From positions 1 to 5,485 of the forward strand of contig JAHKKJ010000294.1 of NCBI GenBank assembly GCA_020027655.1: DNA of 5,485 nucleotides, in the 5' to 3' direction. The notes below the pieces were generated by a model, which was not told where the DNA came from, did no database searches, and was given only the letters and a program-made list of their open reading frames with translations. Made by a program: the position numbers and the translations under genes. Source of the DNA: Deltaproteobacteria bacterium. Its GTDB lineage: Bacteria > Desulfobacterota > Binatia > UBA9968. Positions 1 to 5,485 of the stretch are shown piece after piece (positions within the stretch are counted from its first letter, which is position 1; each line of letters starts with the position of its first letter).

Positions 1-55
1 CATATGGCTTATAGCTTATGGTTCCAACCATATGCCATAAGCTATCAGCCATATG
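1..55. repeat. Imperfect inverted repeat, interspersed-palindrome type
   Basis: Bases 1-21 and 35-55 are reverse complements at 20 of 21 positions; the only mismatch is T10 against C46. They flank a 13-base loop (22-34). The hexamer CATATG occurs at both outer ends (1-6 and 50-55) and again in the loop (29-34). Each arm also contains ATAGCTTAT or its complement ATAAGCTAT. The element is far more AT-rich than the surrounding coding DNA. No run of T follows the right arm, so it does not look like a standard intrinsic terminator for genes on the + strand. It touches the window edge and may continue further left. It most resembles a dispersed palindromic repeat (REP or MITE-like), but multiple copies cannot be shown from this window. 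Confidence 0.85.
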
Positions 56-94
56 CGAACTACGCGCGCCTCGCCGCTGAGATCTTTTTGAACT

Positions 95-604
95 GTGGTA
101 TTCCTCGCTCCCAAGCGATTAGAAACGGTCGACGGGATTAGCATCCGCGGCGGATCTGAGTTTTTACGTCGAACCCACGAAGCGCTGGCACTCCTTAGAC
201 CAACGAGCCGATTTGCGGAGGTTCGAAGCAACCTGGGGTTGATCCGCCAGGGCAAACGCAGCGGCATGAAGGCTTGGGCGGCAGAACCGACCTTCGTCGT
301 CGGCAAACGCACCTGGAAACATTCCGCTCTTTGGTACGCCGGAGCCATTGCCCACGACGCCTATCACGCCAAGCTCTATGCCGACGCCAAGAAAGCCCAC
401 CGAGGTCAAGAGCCGGACGCGGACTCCTGGACGGGAACTGAAGCAGAGAAGAAGTGTCTCGCTTTTCAGCGGCAGGTTCTGGTGGAGCTAAAAGCCGACG
501 AAAAAACCATCTCCTACCTTGATGAATGCCGGAAGAATCCAACCTATCAAGGTCACAACCGAGGCTGGAAAAGCTGGCTAGATTATCTCAAACGGTGGTG
601 GTAA
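95..604 (+). CDS. Uncharacterised 169-residue protein with HDAYH motif, possible metalloprotein
   Basis: I do not recognise a named family. The protein looks soluble, with no signal peptide or membrane helix. Residues 21-50 look helical. The core at residues 74-93 contains H87-D88-A89-Y90-H91, an HxxxH pattern like the HExxH zinc helix of gluzincin peptidases but with Asp in place of Glu. About 25 residues later, W112-T-G-T-E116-A-E118-K-K-C121 could supply a third, acidic ligand. The C-terminus is rich in aromatics and ends in RWW. A metal-binding or peptidase-like role is inference only. The GTG at 95 is the first usable start after an in-frame TGA at 89-91, and it has no convincing ribosome-binding site. 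The first in-frame ATG inside the ORF is at 266 and would discard 57 residues. An ATG at 53, inside the repeat, is in the same frame but stops at that TGA, so the 5' end may be truncated. The stop lies 15 bases before the DUF58 gene, suggesting co-transcription. Confidence 0.72.
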   Translation: MVFLAPKRLETVDGISIRGGSEFLRRTHEALALLRPTSRFAEVRSNLGLIRQGKRSGMKAWAAEPTFVVGKRTWKHSALWYAGAIAHDAYHAKLYADAKKAHRGQEPDADSWTGTEAEKKCLAFQRQVLVELKADEKTISYLDECRKNPTYQGHNRGWKSWLDYLKRWW

Positions 605-619
605 AAGTGAATCAACTTC

Positions 620-1510
620 ATGACCAACGACGAAAAAAACTACTTTGATCCCAAGGTCCTGGCCGGCATCTCCAATCTTTACCTCAGAGCGCGCTGGGTG
701 GTGGAAGGAATGATGTCCGGAGTCCACCGTAGCCGTTCCAAGGGTTTTAGTGTCGAGTTCGAAGAACACCGGGAATATTCGCCGGGAGACGAAATCCGGC
801 GCATCGACTGGAAGGCGCTGGGAAAATTCGACCGTTACTTCATCAAAGAATACGAAGATGAGACCAATCTGAGGGCCTATCTCCTCGTCGATACCAGCGG
901 TTCCATGGACTACGCTTCCGACGGTATCACCAAGTTCGACTACGGCTGCACCTTGGCCGCGTCCCTCGCCTATTTAATCCTGCGACAGCAGGACGCCGCC
1001 GGTGTGGTGACCTTTTCGGATCATATCGAAGCCTTTATCCCGCCGAAGGCCAAGCGAGATTACTTATTGCAGATTCTTCACGCCCTCGAAAATCGCGGCC
1101 CAGGGGGAGAAACCAACGTCGGCAGGATCCTGGAAGAGATCGCCGGTCAGATCAAGCGGCGCGGCTTGGTGGTGCTCGTGTCCGACCTGCTCGATGAGCC
1201 CGAGAAGATCCTCAAAGGCCTTCGTTTGTTTCGCTTCAAGGGCAATGACGTTATCGTCTTTCATCTGCTTGATCCGGCGGAACTGAGCCTTCCCTTCGAC
1301 GGCAATATCCTGTTCGAGGACTTGGAGGAGCTGAATCTCAGAGTCGTGGCGGACCCGCGCGCCATCCGCAAAACTTATCGAGAGGTGGTTGAGGAGTTTA
1401 CCAGCCGGATGCGCCAAGAGTGTCACGACAACATCATCGACTATCAGCTCATTTCGACCTCCACCCCTCTAGACCGAGCGCTAGCAAGCTATCTGAGCTG
1501 GAGGGGCTGA
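620..1510 (+). CDS. DUF58 domain protein with VWA-like MIDAS
   Basis: This is a full-length 296-residue DUF58 protein. The family signature is clear: HRSRSKGFSVEFEEHREY (residues 37-53), SPGDEIRRIDWKALGKFDRY (54-73) and the acidic YEDET (78-82). A VWA-like domain follows with all MIDAS elements: D91-x-S93-x-S95, T165 in the GGETN turn, and D189 in VSDL. It has no signal peptide or membrane helix, so it should be cytoplasmic. Many other DUF58 proteins carry two N-terminal helices, so this is the short soluble form. DUF58 proteins usually work with a MoxR AAA+ ATPase and membrane VWA partners; their biochemical role is largely unknown. The ATG at 620 keeps the conserved N-terminal helices. Only a weak AAGTGA (605-610) precedes it. 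The BatA-type gene starts 7 bases after the stop, so translation is probably coupled. Confidence 0.95.
   Translation: MTNDEKNYFDPKVLAGISNLYLRARWVVEGMMSGVHRSRSKGFSVEFEEHREYSPGDEIRRIDWKALGKFDRYFIKEYEDETNLRAYLLVDTSGSMDYASDGITKFDYGCTLAASLAYLILRQQDAAGVVTFSDHIEAFIPPKAKRDYLLQILHALENRGPGGETNVGRILEEIAGQIKRRGLVVLVSDLLDEPEKILKGLRLFRFKGNDVIVFHLLDPAELSLPFDGNILFEDLEELNLRVVADPRAIRKTYREVVEEFTSRMRQECHDNIIDYQLISTSTPLDRALASYLSWRG
1501..1506 (+). promoter_or_regulatory. Probable ribosome-binding site of the BatA-type gene
   Basis: GAGGGG lies 11 bases before the ATG at 1518. It sits within the last codons of the DUF58 gene. It supports the chosen start and translation coupled to the upstream gene. Confidence 0.45.
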
Positions 1511-1517
1511 GCCGGGC

Positions 1518-3626
1518 ATGTCGATTTTTTTCTTACACCCCCTCTACCTCTTGGGGCTCGTCGCCGCGTCACTTCCCATTCTGATCCACTTATTGAACCG
1601 CAGGAAGCTAAAGCGCATTCGCTTCCCCGCCGTGCGCTTTATTCTGCTGTCCCAAAAACGGATCTCCCGGAGTTACCGCCTGCGCCATTGGTTGTTGCTC
1701 GCGCTTAGAACCTTGGCTGTGGTTTTCCTCGCCCTGCTTCTCGCTAACCCGATTTTTCAGACGGGCGCCGGTCTTTTCGCCGGCGGCGGCCCGGTGTCAT
1801 TGGTCATCCTGCTGGACAACTCCCTCAGCATGACTTGGAGCGCAGACGGCAACGGATTCAAACAAGCCAAAGAGGCTGCTCGTTTTTTAATCGCCTCGCT
1901 CAACGACGGCGATCGCGCAGCCTTAATTCCAACCAACCTGACCGGCAAGGAGCCGTTTCGCCTCAAGGGCGAAAAGGAAGTCCTGTTCAAAGAGTTGGAG
2001 CGCATCGAGATCGCCGACGGCACCGCGAATATTTCGGCCGCGCTAACCAAAGCCTATGAATTACTGAACGAACCCGCGGGGCAAAAGGAAATCCGGCTGA
2101 TTACCGACATGGGTTTGACCGGCTGGGATCAATTTTCAACCTCGTCTCTCAAGCAATATGACCCATCGATTCCATTGAAAACCATTCGAACGGGAAAACA
2201 ACAACAGCCGTTGAACGGCACTATCAAAGAAGTCCGTCTGGCAAGTCAGGGCGTCGGCGTCAATTTGCCGCTTCGTTTCGAAGCCACGGTCGCGAATTTC
2301 GGAGTTTCGGAAATCAAAGATGCTCTGGTCCAGCTCAGCATCGACGGACAGAACAAAGAGCAAAAGCTGACCTCTATTCCATCCCGGGGTGAAGCCGCAG
2401 TAAGTTTTCAAACTCAGTTGACCCAGGCGGGACCCCACGTCGGCCGAGTCAGCCTCAAGAAAGATGGGCTCGCCGGCAACAATGCGGTCCATTTTGGCCT
2501 CGATGCCCAGGACAAGCTAAGAATCCTGGTTGTCGATGGCGATCCCCAGACGTCGTTGGTCCAGAGCGAAACCTTTTTTCTCATTCGCGCGCTGAACCCC
2601 GCCGGCGAACAGGATTCGTCCCTATACCTTCCCACAGTGATCATCGCCGACGGACTCAACGCAACTTCGTTGGAACCCTATCAAGTTGTGATCCTTTGCA
2701 ACCTGTCATCCCTCCCCGATTCCTTGGTGCCAAAGCTGCAGAATTATCTTCGTCAAGGCGGCGGGTTGCTGATCTTCGGCGGGGATCGAGTCCAAATGGA
2801 AAACTACAACCTAAAACTGGCTCAATCTTCGCCGCCCCTGTTGCCGGCGCCGCTAAGAGAAAAAAAGTTGGGACCCGAAGCCGGAGGAGAGAAGATCGAT
2901 AGATTCGACGTCGCTCATCCCGCCCTGCAGGGTTTCTCTGATCCCATTCTGCTCGATTCCATCAAATCGGCGCGAGTCTGGGGCTATTCCAGGACAACGG
3001 CGCCAGGAAAATCCGCGCTCATCTCTTTGGCCAATGGAGACCCGCTCCTCATCGAACAGAAAGTCGGCGCTGGACGCGTCATCTTCTTCAGCACCTCTGC
3101 AGACCGTGACTGGAGCGACCTGCCGGTTAAAACCGCGTATCTCCCTTTAATCCAGTCCCTCACGAACTACCTGGCCGGCGGCAAGCGAGGGGCTATGGAT
3201 CCGGGCATCACCGTTGGCAATCCAAAGGAGTTTTCATTACCACCCAGCTACGTAGGCAAGAGCCTGAAGATCATCAAGCCGAATAAGCAGGAAGTAGAAG
3301 TCCCGTTGGCTCCGGACAAGGACCGCGCTTCGGCGACCTTTCAGGAAAACGATCGCGCCGGTATTTATCGGCTGTCGCTGCCGGTTGGCGGAGAAAAGGA
3401 ATCCGGAATGCCGTTACTCTACGCGGCGAACTCGCCGTTTCTGGAATCGCGGCTGGACGAGATCAGTGAGAGCGAACTGCAGGCGAAGCTTAAACCGATT
3501 CCCGTCGAGGTGATTTCAATCGACTCCCTCCAACAGGGCGGCACGCGAATGGACCTCGCTCTTCCCTTGCTAGGTCTTCTCATTGTAACCTTACTGACGG
3601 AAGGGTGGCTGGCACAACGCATCTAA
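1518..3626 (+). CDS. BatA-type membrane protein with VWA and glutamine-amidotransferase-like domains
   Basis: This 702-residue protein opens with the BatA N-terminal module: helix 1 at about residues 4-26, a basic loop (NRRKLKRIRF, 27-36, through R57), and helix 2 at about 58-78. By the positive-inside rule the loop is cytoplasmic and the following domains are periplasmic. A VWA domain spans about 93-225, with MIDAS residues D100-x-S102-x-S104, T169 in DGTAN, and D197. A beta-rich, Ig/CARDB-like linker spans about 235-330. An amidotransferase-like Rossmann domain then begins at LRILVVDGDPQTS (334-346) and includes the strand and turn YLRQGGGLLIFGGD (410-423). It lacks a recognisable GICLGH-type nucleophile elbow, so it is probably non-catalytic. 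A beta domain covers about 565-635, and a last helix (about 679-696) leaves a short AQRI tail. Such proteins anchor Bat/MoxR envelope complexes; the precise role is unknown. It lies between the DUF58 and DUF4159 genes in the usual order. Confidence 0.93.
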   Translation: MSIFFLHPLYLLGLVAASLPILIHLLNRRKLKRIRFPAVRFILLSQKRISRSYRLRHWLLLALRTLAVVFLALLLANPIFQTGAGLFAGGGPVSLVILLDNSLSMTWSADGNGFKQAKEAARFLIASLNDGDRAALIPTNLTGKEPFRLKGEKEVLFKELERIEIADGTANISAALTKAYELLNEPAGQKEIRLITDMGLTGWDQFSTSSLKQYDPSIPLKTIRTGKQQQPLNGTIKEVRLASQGVGVNLPLRFEATVANFGVSEIKDALVQLSIDGQNKEQKLTSIPSRGEAAVSFQTQLTQAGPHVGRVSLKKDGLAGNNAVHFGLDAQDKLRILVVDGDPQTSLVQSETFFLIRALNPAGEQDSSLYLPTVIIADGLNATSLEPYQVVILCNLSSLPDSLVPKLQNYLRQGGGLLIFGGDRVQMENYNLKLAQSSPPLLPAPLREKKLGPEAGGEKIDRFDVAHPALQGFSDPILLDSIKSARVWGYSRTTAPGKSALISLANGDPLLIEQKVGAGRVIFFSTSADRDWSDLPVKTAYLPLIQSLTNYLAGGKRGAMDPGITVGNPKEFSLPPSYVGKSLKIIKPNKQEVEVPLAPDKDRASATFQENDRAGIYRLSLPVGGEKESGMPLLYAANSPFLESRLDEISESELQAKLKPIPVEVISIDSLQQGGTRMDLALPLLGLLIVTLLTEGWLAQRI

Positions 3627-3640
3627 CCGCCGCCAACCGC

Positions 3641-3652
3641 AACTAAATAGTT
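3641..3652. repeat. Short perfect dyad abutting the DUF4159 start codon
   Basis: AACTAAATAGTT is a perfect dyad with 5-base arms and a 2-base centre, ending directly before the ATG at 3653. It fills the last half of a 26-base gene gap where a purine-rich ribosome-binding site would be expected. The centre is too short for an RNA hairpin, so any role would be as a DNA site. Chance is a fair explanation for a dyad this short. Confidence 0.3.
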
Positions 3653-4420
3653 ATGACCCGACGAGACTTTATCCGTCTTCTCTCCAAGGGCGTTTTCGCG
3701 GCGGCACTGGTGCCAAGAACGTCCGAGACGAATCCTAAAGATAAGCGGCCCATACAGTTTGTGTTCGCGCAGCTCAAATATCGCGGCGGCGACTGGAACC
3801 CGCACCCGTTGGCCGTCACGCCACTGATGGACGAGCTGATGTTGCGCACCAGCGTCGAAGCCGCCACGGTCAGACGCGAAGTTGCGGTTACGGACGGCGA
3901 CCTTTTCAACTATCCGTTTCTCTACGTTGCCGGCAAATACGAGTTCGACCCCTTCACTCAAGAAGAAATCGAGATCCTGCGCCGCTTCCTCTCCTACGGC
4001 GGCTTTCTGCTCGTCGATGATGCTCTCGGCCAGCAAGGCTATGGCTTCGACAAGGCGCTGCGGCGAGAAATGCAAAGAATTTTTCCGGGGAATGAGTTCA
4101 AACGCCTGCCTTCCGGCCACGCGGCGCTCCGGAGTTATTACCTGCTTCGGCGCATCGGCGGCGTAAGAATCGCCAATCCCAACTTGGAAGGAATTACCAT
4201 AGGCAATTCGACGCCGATCATCTATTGCCAGAATGATCTCGGTGGCGCCTGGGAGCGAGACCAACTCGGCAACTGGACTAACCCTTGCACGCCGGGCGGC
4301 GAACAACAACGCAAAGACGCCTTCCACTTGGGCATCAATCTGATCGTCTACGCCATGACCGAAAACTATAAAGAGGATCTGATCCACGTTCCGTTTATCC
4401 GGAAGCGGCTCACTCGGTGA
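3653..4420 (+). CDS. DUF4159 protein with twin-arginine-like N-terminus
   Basis: This 255-residue protein matches the DUF4159 family: PIQFVFAQLKYRGGDWNPHP (33-52), then YPFLYVAGKYEF (87-98), a helix ending in RRFLSYGGFLLVDDA (110-124), and GHAALRSYYLL (155-165). It ends with a region containing CQNDLGGAW (192-200) and AFHLGINLIVYAMT (223-236). The N-terminus T2-R3-R4-D5-F6-I7-R8 fits the twin-arginine pattern and is followed by a short hydrophobic stretch (13-20), but no clear AxA cleavage site is present. Tat export to the periplasm is therefore plausible, not proven. The fold is thought to be amidotransferase-like; no catalytic triad is evident. In alphaproteobacteria DUF4159 is commonly fused to a BatA-type protein, so this stand-alone copy probably partners with the gene upstream. 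The ATG at 3653 is forced by an in-frame TAA at 3644-3646. No ribosome-binding site is visible, so reinitiation after the preceding gene is likely. Confidence 0.92.
   Translation: MTRRDFIRLLSKGVFAAALVPRTSETNPKDKRPIQFVFAQLKYRGGDWNPHPLAVTPLMDELMLRTSVEAATVRREVAVTDGDLFNYPFLYVAGKYEFDPFTQEEIEILRRFLSYGGFLLVDDALGQQGYGFDKALRREMQRIFPGNEFKRLPSGHAALRSYYLLRRIGGVRIANPNLEGITIGNSTPIIYCQNDLGGAWERDQLGNWTNPCTPGGEQQRKDAFHLGINLIVYAMTENYKEDLIHVPFIRKRLTR
4416..4420 (+). promoter_or_regulatory. Probable ribosome-binding site of the last gene, overlapping the preceding stop
   Basis: GGTGA, complementary to the anti-Shine-Dalgarno end, lies 3 bases before the ATG at 4424. It includes the TGA stop of the DUF4159 gene. 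This suggests stop-start coupling. It also favours the 4424 start over the out-of-frame GTG at 4417. Confidence 0.4.
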
Positions 4421-4423
4421 ACG

Positions 4424-5485
4424 ATGCGGGACCTTTTTCTGATCGGCAATCTTCCCTGGTGGATCATCGTTGTGGTCGCTTGTGGCAGCGTTGCCCTTTT
4501 GATCCAACAATTTCTCTCGCTCAAGCAGCGGCTGAGCCTTGGGCAGAGTTCATTTCTGGTTTTTCTCCGTGCCTGCGTTTATGGCTTGCTTATTTTCTTC
4601 CTGTTCGGCCCCGCCTTGGTGGAAAAACGCGTAGCGAAATTGCGCCGACCGCTGACGATTCTGGTGGACAGCTCGCAAAGCATGGCCTTTCCGGCGAGTG
4701 CCAAACCGGCGCCAGACGGGCAACCGGCAAAAAGCCGGCTCGATCTCGTCAGGGACACGCTCTTGGCCGGCAAAGAGCCCTTGATCCAAGGGCTCAGTCG
4801 AGACTATGACTTACGTCTCTATCGTTTCGGCACTGCCCTTGAGCCCATCGCACCGGCGTCCATCTCGCAACTGAAAGGTCAAGATCAAGGGACGCGGCTT
4901 TTGGAAGTGCTTCAGTCCGCCGCGCGGGAAGCCGGGGAACAGTCCGGCATCCTCCTTTTCAGCGACGGTATTGCCAACGGCGATAGGAAGACTTTGGAAG
5001 GAATACAGTCCTTGCCCGTGCCCGTCTTCACCATCGGCGTGGGCGATACCGAGGGCTTCACCGACGTTCGGATCGCCGATCTTCGAGCCCCGGAGTTCGC
5101 TTTCCGCGGACGCGAAGTGAAACTCGATTTGACGGTTCAGGTCTACGGTCTCAAAGGCAAGACCTTCCCGCTGTACTTCAACCGCGGTAAGAACCTGATC
5201 ACCAGCCGTTCCATTAACGTCGATGCCGACCCCTTCGAGAAAAAAATCACCTTCAGCTTCACGCCAAAGGAAATCGGCGCCCATAGTTTTTCGCTTGCCA
5301 TTCCCAATCAACCGGGAGAGCAGATTACCCAAAACAATCACAAGGATTTTAAGATCGACGTGCAACGCGACAAGATTCGCGTGCTCACTCTGTCCGGCTC
5401 GCCCGCCTGGAACTATCGCTTTCTACGCATGGCGATGAAACAGGACCCTTTGATAGAGCTTGTTTCCTTCGTCTTTCTCCGAACT
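4424..5485 (+). CDS. Membrane-anchored VWA protein with amidotransferase-like region, 3' partial
   Basis: The frame is open from the ATG at 4424 to the window end, giving 354 codons with no stop. Helix 1 spans about residues 10-28 (PWWIIVVVACGSVALLI) and helix 2 about 44-63. The short loop between them carries K34 and R36, so the rest should be periplasmic. The VWA domain (about 76-208) has a full MIDAS: D82-x-S84-x-S86, T157 in GTRLLE, and D181 in FSDG. A beta-sandwich linker follows (about 217-325) with APEFAFRGREVKLDL (217-231), then DKIRVLTLSGSPAWNYRFLR, which resembles the start of an amidotransferase-like Rossmann domain. The order parallels the BatA-type protein upstream. Related proteins are often about 700-1000 residues, so more than half may lie outside the window. 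It begins 3 bases after the DUF4159 stop. Its likely role is as a second periplasm-facing VWA subunit of the Bat-type complex; the ligand is unknown. Confidence 0.92.
   Translation, partial: MRDLFLIGNLPWWIIVVVACGSVALLIQQFLSLKQRLSLGQSSFLVFLRACVYGLLIFFLFGPALVEKRVAKLRRPLTILVDSSQSMAFPASAKPAPDGQPAKSRLDLVRDTLLAGKEPLIQGLSRDYDLRLYRFGTALEPIAPASISQLKGQDQGTRLLEVLQSAAREAGEQSGILLFSDGIANGDRKTLEGIQSLPVPVFTIGVGDTEGFTDVRIADLRAPEFAFRGREVKLDLTVQVYGLKGKTFPLYFNRGKNLITSRSINVDADPFEKKITFSFTPKEIGAHSFSLAIPNQPGEQITQNNHKDFKIDVQRDKIRVLTLSGSPAWNYRFLRMAMKQDPLIELVSFVFLRT
4775..4795. repeat. Perfect 9-base inverted repeat inside the last VWA gene
   Basis: GAGCCCTTG (4775-4783) and CAAGGGCTC (4787-4795) are exact reverse complements around a 3-base ATC loop. 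They could form a tight RNA hairpin within the coding sequence for residues 118-124 (EPLIQGL). No T run follows, so it is not a typical terminator. It may be coincidental. Confidence 0.5.

Larger units (their letters stand above)
95..5485 (+). other. Probable single Bat-type operon
   Basis: Five same-strand genes are separated by 15, 7, 26 and 3 bases, with no terminator-like hairpin plus T run between them. The order DUF58, BatA-type VWA, DUF4159, second membrane VWA is a recurring arrangement in Gram-negative bacteria. No promoter could be recognised with confidence in the 39 bases between the repeat and the first start codon, so transcription may begin upstream of the window. Membership of the first gene rests only on its 15-base gap. 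Confidence 0.75.

Noticed and set aside
1..55. The palindrome as an intrinsic transcription terminator
   Set aside because: The stem is AT-rich and no T run follows the right arm on the + strand. The left flank lies outside the window, so a role for the opposite strand cannot be judged.
89..91. The in-frame TGA as a selenocysteine codon
   Set aside because: No selenocysteine-insertion hairpin was recognised just downstream, and the upstream 12 codons show no protein-like conservation features.
86..120. TTGAAC at 88-93 as a -35 promoter box
   Set aside because: No acceptable -10 hexamer lies 16-18 bases downstream, and the region is already inside the first gene.
16..542. Several - strand open frames opposite the first gene
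   Set aside because: Their products are Arg/Ser-rich without recognisable motifs. The + strand frame has the ordered HDAYH and TEAEK features and fits the operon direction. Some doubt remains because the + strand gene is itself unrecognised.
3623..4510. A 295-codon open frame on the - strand
   Set aside because: It lies almost entirely opposite the DUF4159 gene, whose sense-strand protein has clear family motifs. The antisense product shows no recognisable domain or membrane pattern, so it is a codon-bias shadow.
4417..4809. A 130-codon + strand frame starting with GTG
   Set aside because: It overlaps the true frame starting at 4424. Its product lacks the membrane helices and MIDAS found in the 4424 frame and looks like out-of-frame translation.
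4811..5365. A 184-codon open frame on the - strand
   Set aside because: It is antisense to the last VWA gene, whose + strand frame is open throughout and carries the VWA and linker motifs.

Overview
This window carries one strand-consistent, tightly packed gene set of the "Bat / MoxR-associated" type. A soluble DUF58 protein is followed by a BatA-type membrane protein with a von Willebrand A (VWA) domain, a DUF4159 protein, and a second membrane-anchored VWA protein that runs off the right edge. A small uncharacterised gene and an AT-rich palindromic repeat precede them. All five genes are on the + strand, with gaps of 15, 7, 26 and 3 bases, so they very probably form one operon. Nothing indicates a phage, plasmid, CRISPR array or RNA gene.

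Layout: 1-55 is an imperfect inverted repeat with 21-base arms, resembling an interspersed palindromic repeat. 95-604 (GTG start) encodes a 169-residue protein I do not recognise, with an HDAYH motif followed by a conserved-looking TEAEK segment that suggests a metal site. 620-1510 encodes the DUF58 protein with a complete metal-ion-dependent adhesion site (MIDAS). 1518-3626 encodes the BatA-type protein: two N-terminal membrane helices, VWA, beta linker, glutamine-amidotransferase-like domain, C-terminal helix. 3653-4420 encodes a DUF4159 protein with a twin-arginine-like N-terminus. 4424-5485 is the first 354 codons of a second double-helix-anchored VWA protein. No stretch over 300 bases lacks a gene.

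How they may work together (inference): the DUF58 protein has no signal or membrane segment and should be cytoplasmic. Both membrane VWA proteins place a positively charged loop between their first two helices, so their VWA and later domains should face the periplasm. The DUF4159 protein may be exported to join them. This would be an envelope complex with VWA metal sites on both sides of the membrane. In other genomes such sets are usually driven by a MoxR AAA+ ATPase encoded next to the DUF58 gene. None is visible here, and the small HDAYH gene occupies that slot.

Organism: moderately GC-rich coding DNA, the diderm-style Bat set with split BatA and DUF4159 genes, and the palindromic repeat suggest a Gram-negative bacterium, perhaps an environmental deltaproteobacterium-like or related uncultured lineage. 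This is a weak inference. Most of the window is an ordinary example of a widespread but poorly understood system; the least explained parts are the small first gene and the repeat before it.
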